From Certhia americana (Eukaryota > Chordata > Aves > Passeriformes > Certhiidae): a DNA stretch of 64,000 nucleotides. The position numbers were made by a program, and so were the translations under genes. The stretch's first letter is position 1, and every line of letters starts with the position of its first letter. Positions 33,860 to 47,400 of this stretch are shown one piece after another. The notes below the pieces were generated by a model. That model worked only from the letters and a program-made list of their open reading frames with translations, searched no databases and had not been told where the DNA came from. The stretch lies in assembly GCA_018697195.1 (NCBI GenBank), contig CM031864.1, positions 22,071,943 to 22,135,942 of the forward strand, in the 5' to 3' direction.

Positions 33860-33955
33860 GGCGGGGCCCAGAGCCCCTCCGAGCCCCTCCGAGCCCCGCT
33901 CTGCCCGGCTCACACAGCGCCGGCCCCTCGGAGCCCCTCACAGCCCGGTACAGAG
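33860..33955 (+). other. GPSM2: GPSM2 non-coding exon 1 (5' end approximate)
   Basis: A good donor (acagag|gtgagc) follows 33955 at the edge of the CpG island. The first coding exon is 10 kb away with its own acceptor, so an untranslated first exon is expected here. Short GAGCCCCTCC repeats lie inside. The transcription start is not determinable from sequence. Confidence 0.5.
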
Positions 33956-36900
33956 GTGAGCGGTGCGGCGGGGAGCGCTGGGTGCCAGAACGGGGCCTCC
34001 GCCGGCGGCCCCGGCAGCTGCCGCGGCCCGGTGTGTTGGCGAGTGAAGGCTCGGCGCGGCCCGGTCCGGGCAGTGCCGTGCCAGCCCGGTGCCGTGTGCC
34101 CGTGGCGAACAAAGGCAGGAGGTGCCCGGCGCTGTGTGCCACGGTCGCCCTGGTGTCTCTGGAGGGAGCCGGGACCAGCAGGGCTGTGCATCGGGCGGCT
34201 TTGGGCACTCGTGCTAACGAGATGGATAAATAGAATAAAAGCGTAAGGGCGGGAGTGAAACAGGCTGGGCAAAGAACCGGAGCCAAAGGATCTGCCAGCA
34301 TAACGCGAGCAGTGAGGTATACAGGGAACAAGCTCTAAACTCTTGTTCGAGAGTTTGAGTTAGGCATTGTTGTGCTATATCTAAACTCGGATTATACCAG
34401 ACCTACCCTCATTTATTTACTAGACTGTAGGTTTTGCTAGTGGGGTTCATGCCCTTCTATTGCTTTTTCACTTTTTCCGTGGAGGAGCATAGTAAATCAG
34501 GAATTGCCCTCTATCCCTTTATTGACCTGATTGCCAAGACACGAATTTTACCCCACCTTGATGCTGTGGCCTTTCTTCTGCTTTAGAAGCTTTTTCAGCC
34601 AAATGTGCTCTTCCTGTTAAATTCTTGCCAGTGACTGCAGGGCTAATGTATCCTGGGTTGCCATGGAGAGCTGTGCAACCATCTCAGAATTTGGAAGAAC
34701 CTGCTGAGTCTTGTATCTCATAAAGATCAGTTAAGAGATTCTAGCCCCTGCTTAAATTTTGTTTGGAAACTTTATACCTCTTTTTTAAACGATTATTCTG
34801 TTAGACCTGAAAATGCTAGCAAAAAGTCCTTCAAAATTCATTGCTTATATATATTTATAGTGTGTTAAAACTAATTTGTGGGCCTGCCCAAGTGTTCCTT
34901 CTTACTAGTTTAATTAACGATTAGCAAGTCTTCTGGACTGTGATTATGCATCCCCCTTAGGTAGGAAGGACTTTGTACTTCCAGTTACTTCCTTATGAAG
35001 CTGGGACAAAACTTACCTGAAACTTAAGACAACTTCATTGGACTAGAAGAAACCTATGTGAGTCTTCTCAGTTGCTTTATTTAGCATGCTGTTGTTTAAA
35101 TGCTCTTGTAACACTTCCAAGCATCCTAAAACTACTTAGCATTTTGTATTGCTGTGGAATTACTTCACAAATTGATGGTTCGAAGGTCAGAGTAAGTTTT
35201 GAAAAGCTGTCTTCTAAAAGGAAGTGCTATTTGTCCATAGTTTTAACTGCTAAACATAAGGGGATTTTAAATTTTTTTAGAGTTTATAATTAGTTTCTCA
35301 TCGTCCACTTTTGAATTTAATAGCCAACATATTTGTACTTTTTGTCCTCCAGGTTTATTCCTTTGTGTGGTCAGTTTCACTTTCCACAACTTTGTCTTGC
35401 CCAGATCTGTAACTGGTTTCAGTAGCTTTTAAGGTTAATGAAATTGATTCTGTTTTTCTGTTTGAGGGGTGAGTGATCATCTCAAGACTTTGTGAGGGAT
35501 CAACCTGTTATTGTTGTCACTGCTCCTGCAAATAAATGCTGAGAGATACCAAAAAAAACCTTAAACTTTTCTTCAGCCATTCAGTAGCAAGTCAGCTATA
35601 CGAGTGATAATATCTAAAAGGGGAAAAAAGGTATTATTTGGTGGAAGACCACAATATTAGGAATGCAAAATACAGGAAAAACAGAAGTGGAAGGACTGGC
35701 AAGAGATGGTCTGAGACACACAGAGTGTTGAACAGATGATTAATGTCAAGTTGCCTCTTGGAACTCAAATTTGGCAGTGTTTGAGGAATATGGTTCTTGT
35801 TCATACAATAAAACTTCTTTGCATTAGAAACCTTTTGCTTATAGATAGGAAAGCTTTCCTTCACCTGGGTTACAGGGACTATAAAGTACATATGATTTGT
35901 AAAGCAGGTTCTCTAAATCTATTTTATTTCTTTGTTATTTCTGTTTGCTATACTATTTTTCCTCCCGTTGCCATGTTAGTATACTCTTAGGAATTTTGTT
36001 TCTTGCATGCAGCACTTTGGAGCCTGGACCTTGTCTGCTGGTCCTTGGTTTGTTAGAGAACAGGATGTGTTACTGTGACCAATTCTGTCAGTGTAATAAT
36101 GCCTGGACATAGTGGATAAACTGGCAAATAGCAGTCCAGTAGTCATCACACTGATGGAAGAAACTGCATTGAGGAGATTCTGAATAGATTTGCAGCTGCA
36201 TCCCAAGTGTTGGAATAAATATGCAAAGCAATTTATAACTTGGCACCTCAACAAAGAGTGTTTTCCTCAGTCTCCATAGGTGATGTGCTGTACACATCAC
36301 ACACTGTCCCTATCTGTGAGAAGCAAACAGCACAAAAACCCCACACGTGCTCTTCTCACTGTTGTGAGTGTTCATCCCACACCATGACTGTTTCAGATTG
36401 TAGCTGTAGACTCATTAGAGAGGATGTTAATGGCTGCTGTTGGTGCTTTGGAACTGAGGGCACAGGTGATGCAGGGCTGCTGGCATTCACCTGTCATGGA
36501 TCATTGCAGCTGGGTAACAGGTTCTGTGAGAGCTGCATCTGCTCCCTGCAAGATAGAACCTTGCTGGAGTGGTAAGGATTCCTTATGCTGAATGTCTGCT
36601 TTGGCTCTGAAATGGGCACCACGGAGCCAGCTAGGAATTTTGAAACAGCACCTGTGTTCACTAAAATTGCTACTGTGTCTTACTGCCAATGATTCTAAGG
36701 ATTTTTTTTTAAATTTAATTTATAGAATCTTAAGGTAATTTCTTCCATTTCTTTGTAAGATGCTTGTATGATGTTTGTCTTCTTTCTTTTACATACCAGC
36801 ATCTCTTTTTAAGAGATTTTATAGGCTAAGAAGGAGCTAAGTTAGGTGGAACGTTTTATTGGAGAGATTTGTGATCAGCTTGCTCTGTCAGTTTAAGTGC

Positions 36901-39900
36901 CAATAGGCAGCCTTTTGTGTTGAACCCTTGCAATGTGGGGTTCTTTCACATTGGATAACATGCTCCAGTTCCCAAACTGAAGGTAGGCGAGTGTCTGGTT
37001 GCCTGGGAGAGGCCTCGTATATGTCCATTTGCATGATGAGATTGTCTCAAAGGAGAAGGGTTCAGATTTACCTTCAGAAATTGGTAACAAAACTGTTTCT
37101 GATTTATTTGGAATGATTTCAACTTAAGCTGTGAATAAAAGGATCACAAGTTACTGCTTTGTTGTGAACTGTCATTGCAGTCTGTTGTGGTAGTTGTGCA
37201 TTTAAAGTGCATGAATGCAAATTTCATCCCCAGTTGTGGGAGATGTTGGAAAGAACGCAGCACGATGTCTGTTTGCAGTCTGTGAATGACAATTTGTAAA
37301 TAAACTTGGATCTGGTTCTGATAAAAAAAGAAGAAAAGCAGAAAGGATAAGGAATTCTAATACCTTGATGTATCAAATATGTGGGAAAATTCTGATGTAT
37401 TTTGACTGTGATATTATTCTGTACTGTTCTTGTATCTGAAATCTTAATCTTGATGCATGTAGAGCTAGTTTTCAGTTGCCTGATTAGTTTTATGATTAGT
37501 TATATTTTGCTGTCACTTCATGTTCTCCTTTCTTATTTTATCTTAGTGTGGGATCCCCCTAATTCAAGTTTTAAATAGATGGCTTACATTAACTATCAGC
37601 AGGAGTGTCTGTAAAATAAAAATACTTGTGGCTACTTGTGTTAGCTACACTGGGTTCTTTAACCTGCACACTGGACAGTAATTATATACATCTGGTAGCA
37701 AGCTGTTTTCCAGCTGGTTCTCTTAGAAAAAGAAGGGGAAAAGGAATAAGCATGGGATACAGAGTTTGAAAGGCTTGGTGTGTTGCAGACCTTTAGCATT
37801 ACTTAAAGCCCCAAACACTCCATTCAGCTAAGTATTCCACAAACAGAGAAATCCTCCTCCTGATCTAGAGAATAGTTAGAGCAGAATACATACAGGAAAT
37901 GCCAGAGGGCAGGTGGAAATGCTCCGGGGCTTGTGTTTGCTTTAGCAGTGTGCTGTGTGAGCCAGGACATCCAGCAGCCATGCCAGAGGTGGGAGTGCTT
38001 GCCAGAGGGGCAACCTGTGAAAGGAAGGAGATGAACCTTCTCTTAACTGTGTTTAGAACCTACCACCAGCAGGGTCTGTTGGGTTTAGGCAACCAGGGAA
38101 ATAGACACACCCCCACCACCCCCACAAAAAAAAAAATTGTACAAATAGTGATAAATTAAATATCTCTACTGTTCCCATGTCTGTCATAATGCAGGGCCAC
38201 ATCAGCAATTAGGTAATGGATGTTGGACTCTGCTCTGGAGCTGTGTTCCTCCAGTTTTCACATCCATTGTTTCATTTCCAGCTGTGGATGTGTTGAGAAC
38301 CTCACTTCATTGTCAGCAAAATTTGTCTCAGCAATGCTTGATGCCTGTCATTGTTGTGGGGGGGTTGTTTATCTTTTTAAAATTAATTTTAAATCTTGAG
38401 ATGAGTATCTCATTGCTAGGACCTTTTTAAAGGTTTTTAAAAAAAAACCGAATAGAGCTGCATAAACTAGTATGATCTATATCCTAAAAAAAGTAAAGTA
38501 GTTTTGGGGGTTTATGCAATATTTTCCTTACCTTGTTTCATGTAGTTAGTAATATTTTCAATAAAACTATTTTGCATACCTACTTGGGACTCTTTGGGAC
38601 TATTTTGGGAATACTTGTGCTCCTTTGTCACTTCCTGTAGTCATATTGCTGACTAAATTAGAGTAAATTGATGAGTAAATTAAAATAATTGGACAGAAAC
38701 CCTTTTCTTGATTTGGGTTTATGCACAGTATTAGAAATTAGGGAAAGGAATGAAGAAAAGAATCAGATTGCTCCGGAGTTTGTGACAGTAGGATTTGTGG
38801 AACTACTCATCAACTATTTTAATTTTTTGAGGAGCGTTGTTGGAGTATTATAACTTCTATTACTGATATTTTTTTTTGGTCTTTTATAGCCTTTTGTGCT
38901 TCTGTTGACCATCTGGAAAGACCTCTGGTTACTGAAGTCATTAAGTCTTGTGCATTAAGTGGCTAAAAAGGGAGATGGAATAATTTCAGAGATAATGGAG
39001 TCGAGTTTCCCTCCGTCACTCTAGTAATTCTTTTCTTTCGTTTCACAAAAGGCAGTCAGCTCCTGTCTAGCCTTATGCTCTCAGTTACAATTTGGTGATT
39101 CTCTTTGTAGCAAGGGAATGATGGTTTCCTATACAAGAGAGAGCTCTGTGCACATCATTTGGACAAAGGAGAGGAACCCTCATATTCCATTTCCTATTAG
39201 AGTGTTACAAGTGAAATTCCAGGCTTGTGGAGCAGTGGGTTGATAGGATTACAAGCCAACATCAGCTCTGGGCCAAAGCTAGTGCCATACCCAGCCCTTC
39301 CTGCCATTTTGGGGCTGCCTGCAATATTCAGCAATGCATCTTAGATTTGTGTGGGCCCGTAAATCAGCACGGTAAATATAGGTGGGGTGGAGGAGGAAGC
39401 ATCTGAGCCAAGAGCATGAGATAGTGGTTTAATTTATTTGTAGCTTGGCTGATGAGCCTGATGGCACAGGATGTTTAGGTGGGGTCTTTGCCATGCTCTG
39501 TAGTGGTACAGGCTCTGCAGCACAAGCTCTGTCACTCACACCTGGGAGGAGCAGCTCAGGAGCTGGTTATGAACTTTAGCTTTCCTCTTCTGTCCATTAA
39601 TGTGTGGCAGGAGCTGCAAAGTGGCTTGCATGCTGCTAAGCCAGTCCTATAAAAGAATCCCTGTGGTTTATTCTGGGGTTTTCTGCTCAACAGAGAAATC
39701 CTTCAGGAGACAAAGGCAGTATTTCAGAGCAGGTGTTGCTCCATATCATCCTGATCCTGAATAAAACCTCAAATCCACCTCATCAGTGAAGGTGGTTTCT
39801 ACGTGCATTCAGCTCATCAGCTGCTGAACAGCTGTCAAAAATGGTGCAGAGAGGAGTTTAAAACTAAGCTGCCAAAAATAACCACAGTGGTCTTAGTGCA

Positions 39901-42900
39901 GTTGTTTCTTGTATTTGCATGATCCACTCTCATGGCTAGTCTCTTGTACTGTGCTCAAGGTTTGGAAAAATTAGGTTTTCCCCAGCATGGCCCACATTTA
40001 CTCAAAGGCTCATTCACAGGGGAATATGTATTACTGCAGAAATGCTAATGATGATGCTGTTTACTATGTAAATACAATATTACACTTGATGTGAAATGTT
40101 AAGGCTTTTTGGTGGCTTATTTTAGGCTTATTCATTAATTCAAGTAATTTTTAAAATATCCTTAAACAGCATACTTCTAAGTGTTCCTTGTGCTATTTGT
40201 ATTTATATGCTCTTTTATATTTTGAAGGTCTGAAGCCAAGCTAATCCTTGTATTTCATTAATCGGACTGTTGGTATATTTTTATTGTTGTGTAGTCTGGT
40301 TCTTATGTAAAGCTCTGCTTTTCTGTTTTGTTTTTAGACGATTCAGTTCAAGCTTCTTTTCTTTTTTTCTTTCTGTTACCCATTCTGTAGCACCTTTCTG
40401 AAAGGAAATTGAAACTCAGTTTACTCTTGGGGAATTTGTCTCACTCCTGAAACAAGAAGTCTCTGTCACTAGTTTTTCTCGGAAATGCAGTTCGTGCAGT
40501 AGATCTGCCTTTATCTGTACTTTCCTCTAGTGGCTTTTGAATCTCTCTGTCGGTGATGACTTCATTTGGCAGATGCTCCTTTCCCACAGATCTGTGAGGA
40601 ATAGCAGATGGGGAGAGAAGGCATGGCTTGATCATCTCCTTTAGGGAAAGGCAGAAGGAAGGGAACTGTTTGATGTTCCACCAGCCCCCAAGTGACCGGG
40701 CAGGATCTGTCAGCTCTGCGGCCATGGGACTGCATCAGCAAAGCAAAACTTCTGATCATCTGACAAATTCCAAAAAAAAAGGTGTGGGTTGAGCAAAGGA
40801 GCAAATGAAGCTGCTTAAAATGTACCGTTTTGAGGAGATGAAGGAGAATAAAACCATCTTCTCCAACTGTGTTGTGATTAGTAGTTTTGTCTACTGCAAA
40901 TAAATTGCAGCATTGGTTGTCTGCTCTTGCTGATGAATTTTCACTTGTTCAGAAATACGGTTTTCTGTCAAAAGTTTAAATGAAAAAATCTGTTGTAGAC
41001 ATTCAGTGTAACTAAGAATTGCAAATTGATTAGACTTATTGTCTACCATTGAGATAAAATTTATTGTGTGTAGTCAAATCATTGCTGAAATGGAAAATGC
41101 CTTAAAAGGTGAAACAGCTGTCTGGAAGCTAACTAGAGCTATTAGCTTGCATACAGGCTTTGGGGAAAGAAATAGCAACTATTGTTTTATCACTGTCAGG
41201 AACTGGAAATACTGATTAGAATTTAAAATGAGGGGGCCTTGGTTTCTTCTGTAATTTTTCTTGAGAGACAGTGAGCCTTATTCCAGTCTTACCATTTGTA
41301 TCACTGATTCAGTGCAGGGATGTTAATGGAAGGTTGAGATGTACTTTCATCGTGCAAACCCCATCTATATTCATATAGCTTCTACAGAAATCTGTGATTT
41401 AATAGAAGAAAAGAAGGAAAAGTGACTTTCTGACAGCAAAAAGTAAATGTTTAAAGACAGAGCATTGAATTGAGGCAAATTTACCTTTTTATTGACAGTT
41501 TAATTTAAAATCCCTTCGCTGTTTATAGCCAGGGCGGGTAAACCCTAATTATGGCTCACCATTTTCTTCTGATAAAGAATTGATACGTTTTGTCTATTGT
41601 GGGCCATGAAGTGGCTGCCAGATTTGTTTGCCCAACCTCTGCCTTGCTTCATTTGATTTGGGGGTGGTGAGGCCGATGTTCATTTCTGTTTTGGTATTAA
41701 ACAACTGTGTAATTAGTAACACCAGTTTCATTTTCCTCTTTTGAAGGAGACCCAATCTTTTCTCTGTGGGCTTTTTGCTGCTACTTTGTAATATTAGAAA
41801 CCCCTAGGACTTCCTGTATTTAGTAAAATTGTGCATTTTAAGGTTGTGTATACAACATCAGTTTTTTATTTATGCTTTCCTGAAAGGCAGCTCTTTAACA
41901 TGGATAGAGATTTTGTATTGCTCTGAGGTGTAGAGAGAATAAATTTAAAGCAGTTCGATTGCACTAATACAATTTTTTTTCCCTAGTAAACCTCAAGTGA
42001 TTTTTTCAAGCTGCATAAAATTTTAATTAAAAATGCAAGTTTAGGAGAAAGCCTGTTTCACTGTTAGTTATGCTGACAGTGTAGAACTTCTCCTGAGGTC
42101 TGTTAATTCCTTAGGCTTTGCTGCTGCAGCCCTGTGTCTCCTGAGCCAATTCCATGCTGATCACCAGCTCAGGCAGTGCTTGGTTACACAGAGATGCTCT
42201 CAGTAGTTACCGTGCAGCAGTTGGAAGAGCCAAGCTTAGTTTGTTGTACTCCATTCCTCCCAAGGTCAGTTTACACCTGAGAGATGCTGTCCGTGCACGT
42301 GTTTGACTTCCACCCCCCGCATTTTGCCTTCCCCTCTCTAATTAGTGTGATTGAGGTTTGGTTCCTGATTACACACTGGCATGGCTGAGGGTGTAATTGC
42401 CATGAAGAAGCCAGGTGTGAAGAGCAGACCCAGTAATTTTGGCTGGATCTGTCATGACGATGTGTTGGCCAATGTGGGTGTGTCCGTATCACCCTCCCAA
42501 GAATAGGAATGTGCTGCATGGCCAGTAAGGAGGGAGAAAAGCAGGAGTAGTGGTTCCAGCTCTTGGGAGATGGTGGCATCAGTCAGACAATGAGGACAGG
42601 TGTGTAGCTCAAATATAGTGAAGTTATAAACACCTGATGTAAAATGTACTGCTAAAAATAACTGGTATTTAAATAAACATAGATGTTCTGATGTACTTGT
42701 AAGTATAACTGGGTTGTTTTTTAATTAAAGTTGGCTTTTTATTTTTAAAAACAGCTTTGAAAATTATTCAGTCAATTACCACTACAGTGTAAATACACAA
42801 ACAAATTACCACAGTCATCATTTGGTGATCTGTGGAGGTTGCCAGAATACACACCTTTTACTTTGTGGTGTGTTCCTCTGTGGAGGAGAACTTCCAAATG

Positions 42901-44183
42901 CCTTGGATTTGCTGAGCAGCAGGAGTGCAGGAGGCTTGCTGGAGACAGGGTGGCTTAGGGCCCTCTGCCTGTCCGAGTTACCTGAGCTGAGGCAGGACAC
43001 GCTTCCGCAGAGTGAATACCAGGAACACAGCCTGCCCTGAGTGTGGGATGCACTGCTAGTGTAACCTCTGGGTGGCACGCTTCATAATTGCAAAAATACA
43101 CCCACACCCACTTGTTGATGCCAAATAATTCTAGTGATGAGCATGGAAGGGCAAAATATTTGTTTAATTGGAAGAATGTGGATAGTCTGTTTGAAGGCTG
43201 CTGTCCAGGTAGAGTAGGATAGGAAGCATGAATCTTCACAGCTGGGACTTGATAAAACTAATGAGAGGAAAAGGCATGGGCTATATTGACAATTAAATAT
43301 ACAGGTTTACATATTTTTCTGATGACAGCTCTGAATCTGAGCCCTGTTCCTGTCTTTTTGACACCTCTGCAGTCTCTTGATGAAATATGCATTTGTGAAT
43401 TACACAACTCTGTTTACTTGCAAAGGAAGGTAATATTAGTACTGAGCCATAAATATGTCACTGTCTCTACTAAAAATGTGTTTAAAAGTGGGTAAACTTT
43501 TGATTACAGGGTTTCTTTTCTGTTAATTTTCCCCAGCCAGCCTAAACACTTCTAATATTTACATGCTGGCTTCTGCAGTCCCTTTGAAGGAGAGTTTGGA
43601 GCTCACATTGCACTGCTGCAGAATTTTTCAATAGGAAGCCAGTGTTAACAACCCTCTCCCTCCAAACTCCCATACTTGCCCCGTTTCTTTTGGAAGCCTG
43701 GAGAAGAAAAAATATAGAGCTTAAACCATTGCTGGCTCCTGTGCTTACAGTATTCCAGGTGGGACAATCTCCAGAACAGGTGATCTCCAGATGGGATTGT
43801 GCCCAGCAGTTCTGACTGCTGTGGGCCTTCAGCTGATGATCAGGGTTTCAGCAGCAGTGTTTACATGTAAAGCACTTTGTGATCTGTTCTATATTAGCCT
43901 TTTGTAGTTTGCATCCTTTAAGGTTTTTGTCTGGAACTTCATGAGGCCAGAAAATACTAACAAGGGTAAATTCTTTGAAGTCTCCAGGAGAAGAGAGTGT
44001 TGGTTTTTGTGAAACCTCTTTGGCTTTCTCACTTGCCTAAAGGAATTGCCATGTCTGTGTTTAAGTCCTTGAATGACGTTTCCTGCTTTGTAGGAGCAGC
44101 GTTATGCTTTTACATCAGCTGCAAATGCTGATGAGTTATTAATTATGAGACTTCAAGCCAATCATCTTGTGTTCCCTTTGCAG
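33956..44183 (+). other. GPSM2 intron 1
   Basis: About 10.2 kb without a supported exon. After the CpG-island edge it is AT-rich unique-looking sequence with short homopolymers. Two moderately GC segments (about 42100-42600 and 42800-43080) show only chance open frames. An octamer-like ATTTGCAT lies near 39913. I recognise no transposon or RNA gene. Confidence 0.6.
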
Positions 44184-44497
44184 AACCAAGGCTGAATGGA
44201 GCTTAAAGGGCCACGGATGAAAGAAAGAACACGAACATTTCTGAAGGTGTGAGATGTGTCTGGCTGTGACCTCCTTACCTCAGTAATAAAGAAGAGTTTT
44301 TTTACAGGACCTTAGAAGAAGTACTTCAGCTCCTTAATATACTAACTGGAATGGTGCTGTGACAACTGTTCTCCATAATAAAGCACTTGCCATACTAGAG
44401 AAGAGTATTTCTTTCTCTACTAATAATGTAACTCAATGGCGGAAGATAATGTTTTGATAAGCATGCCTGAAGATCGTTCCTTTCACGTGCGATACAG
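44184..44497 (+). CDS. GPSM2: GPSM2 exon 2, start codon
   Basis: The acceptor is ccctttgcag and the donor gtaaga. Coding begins at ATG 44436 after 252 bases of 5' UTR, with TAA in frame at 44424-44426. Reads MAEDNVLISMPEDRSFHVRY. The ATG context is weak at -3 (T) but has G at +4. Confidence 0.93.
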
Positions 44498-47400
44498 GTA
44501 AGATTGGTAATTTTGCTGTAAAGGAGTAAGTGCTGTTAATAATAGAAAGCTAAACAAGTCACAAATAGCTTGGTGTCTCTGCTAGTAATGTTATTGAAAT
44601 TTAAAATTAAACCCATTTTTTCTTGATTTTTGAACAGCGAGAATTCACTTTTGCTATGTAGCAAATTATGTTAGTATGATTACATGTTTGTGTAGTATTG
44701 AAACTGGCATGGTAGCAGAATAGTACATCATTGTCTGTATTTCTTTGTTTTTGGGGTAGTATGATATGAAGTATGGTGCCTGCAGGGTAATAGCTGCTCC
44801 CTCTTTTAGCTGTTGGGCTGCCTATATGCAAATTGCTGAGTTTTGTCTGCTAAAGTTCTCTGTACTTGGCCCATTATTGTTTCAATGAACGATGAGGTAT
44901 TTTCCTTGCTTAAAATAAGATGGAAACTGCCTTGGTACCTTGCACTCGAAAGTACTGTTCTTGTAAGTGAAGAGGATATGGGAATTCCCTTCTGAGAGCT
45001 TTTATCATTATTCTTCTGATTCTCCTTTACTGTGTGGGACAACTTGTTAGCATTTTAGACTCGCTCTAATGCAGCTGAACTACAGGAGCATTGTGTAGTG
45101 CATGGTGTTTGGAAGGGTAAATGTTGCAGTTCATTCAGTAGGAAGGGACACAGAAAGACTGAAATGATTGTTTACACAGAAATAAAAAATGTGGTTTTTG
45201 TGTGCTCCCCCCACCCCTGCCCTGGTCTTCCTTTCTTTGGAGGCCTTTTTCTCACTAGCTAACAGCAATAAGGCAGTACCTGTATTTGTAAGACAGCATA
45301 TGCTGTGGCTTAAAATTAATCCTTTCAACCTTCTGACAATGTTAGATTGCTGTTGGAGTGGTCTTCTCTTCAATTTCATAGAACACAGGTCCTTCATTTC
45401 ATTTCATACAAGTACAGTGTCCTGGTTAGCAGTGCAGCCAGCTTTCATGGCCAGGAAGGAGAAAAATCAGCAAATAAGCTGTAATTTAGTGTTTTCTCAA
45501 ATGAGAAATTTTTCAGGAGATGCCAGCCTTTCAGAGAACAGGTCCAGGCAGCTATAGACAGCATAACAAAATGAAGCCCTGTGAGAGTATTTCCAAGTAA
45601 TATCTGAGAGAACATTATCCTGTTCAGCAGGAACAGAATTGCTTTAGAAGTGCACAGATGAATAGGGCTTGTTCTCTTCTCCTCTCTGCAGATTCAATGC
45701 ATCTCTTGTTTGGCCACTGGGTGTTGAGTAAATAATTCAATTCAACCCAGGGACCAGAGAAAGTAATGTCATATTCTCCTTGTAACTATTTAATGACTTC
45801 CTAAAACATTGATAACCTGGCCCTGCCTAGTCTGCCAAAGTGCTGTTTAACCATTAGTAGTGGCAGGTGGAGAACACCTACGTAAAACCTAAAAAAAAAA
45901 AAAAAAAAAAAGGTGTTAATTTGCATAAGAGTCCTTTAAGTGAAAGAGGGGGGAAAAAACAAATACAAGCCATAACCAAAGCTCTTCTGAATCCAGTTTT
46001 GGTACTCAATGGAAAATCCTAGGAAACTTTTAAAATAACTGAGTGATTTCATAGCTCTTATATAACCCGAATAAAATAGCGAGTGCAGGCAACTGTGGAA
46101 ATAAATATTTAATTTTCTCTGTTCTATATTGGTATAGCTTATTTAGATTTTGAAATGGTAGGTCAGAAAGAACGGATCCAGATGGAAACAAAGCTTTAAT
46201 TTGCTGTACAGATTCTAGCAACCTGTTAACACAACCTCTCTAGAATTGTGTAATTTTTGCATTCTTTTTTTACTCAAACAATTATTAAATCCCATTTTCA
46301 TTTACTTCCTGTAATTCTGGTTAAATTTAAACACTCTGTAATAACAGCAGATTTTCATCAGTCTGAGTATAAGCCATTTGCTTCCTAGTTGTGTTCTGTA
46401 TGAAAGAACCCACATCTTTCATTTATATAATATACTAAATCTAGGGTTGCAAAGGCAGATGATTGTATTTCAGATTGCCTGTTGATATGGTAATGCTGCC
46501 TTGGCATTTGGCATTTTTTGGTGTAGTGGGAAATTAGATGAATGCAGTCTCTCAGGGGAGCTACCATACTGCAGCACTCTGATATTGCCCTTATACCTTT
46601 TTTAACTGCCTTTTCTTCACTGATTATGTGGCTGATGCATCACAGTTAAAAATAATTTTCATTTTTTTAATGAAATAAATTCTCTTCCAGAAGCAGAGTC
46701 CAGTGTAGCATTTTTACTGTTACGTCACACACACATTTTGCTGAAAGTTCTGCTCTTTTTAGCCATTTTTTTAGCCATTCAAGCTAAATATCCAGAGGCT
46801 GTGTAGTGGTCCTGCACTGAGAAGCACCACATTTTCTAGCTGTCACTCTAATTGGACATGTCAGTTAACATGAGGTGCCCGGAGAGAACCTCTTTGGATA
46901 GGATTAAGATTACCCAGTGAAGTGTTTTAAGTCTTAAACCTTCAGTTGCTGATGGTGTAATCATTTCTGCCTCTACTTAATGGTACGTAATCATTTCTGC
47001 CTTCTCCTGTCTTACATTGGACACATGCACAATGTCATGAGAGCCAGGTGGTGTGATGTAGCTAATAGGGATGCTTTAACTTCTCTGAGAAGAGTTTGCA
47101 GACCTAAAAATACTGCACGTGTTATGGATATCCAACCTGAGAAATTTGGCTTGGCAAGAACTTCACGCTGGAGTTATCTTTTGCTGTCAGCATCCTTAGC
47201 AACCCCCAAGCAGACAGTGCTTTTGGTTGCAAAAGTTAAACATGTCGGTCATCTCGCTGTGCTTAACTTGTGGCATGTCCAAGACCAGCAGGTATGGTAG
47301 TATTTTGTGTTTTCTATTATACTTGTGATCCCAGTTCTAGTTTCTTTTGGAAGTCTTTAGATTTTTTCAAAAATATTTTCTTCCTGTTCAGATTTGAGTA

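Larger units (their letters stand above)
33380..34140. promoter_or_regulatory. CpG island, bidirectional promoter of AKNAD1 and GPSM2
   Basis: The only long, strongly GC- and CpG-rich stretch in the window, lying between the divergent 5' ends of AKNAD1 and GPSM2. It contains many CCGCCC GC boxes, inverted CCAAT boxes (ATTGG) at 33751-33755 and 33826-33830, and no TATA box near the likely starts, as expected of a housekeeping-type dual promoter. Confidence 0.85.

Noticed and set aside
33314..34331. Long open frames (up to 323 codons) on both strands of the CpG island
   Set aside because: Low-complexity P/R/G/A translations of a stop-poor GC-rich promoter and a tandem array. They exist on both strands, lack domains and overlap the known non-coding exon 1.
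39890..41700. Possible conserved enhancers in GPSM2 intron 1 (octamer-like site near 39913, homeobox-like TAATTA near 41545)
   Set aside because: Short motifs occur by chance in AT-rich DNA. Without cross-species alignment there is no support.
42818..43239. Overlapping open frames of 72-94 codons in GPSM2 intron 1
   Set aside because: No family resemblance, no splice linkage, and frames on both strands in a slightly GC-richer stretch; chance.
46980..47300. 106-codon open frame in GPSM2 intron 2
   Set aside because: Sits inside an intron whose flanking exons join in phase without it; no domain.
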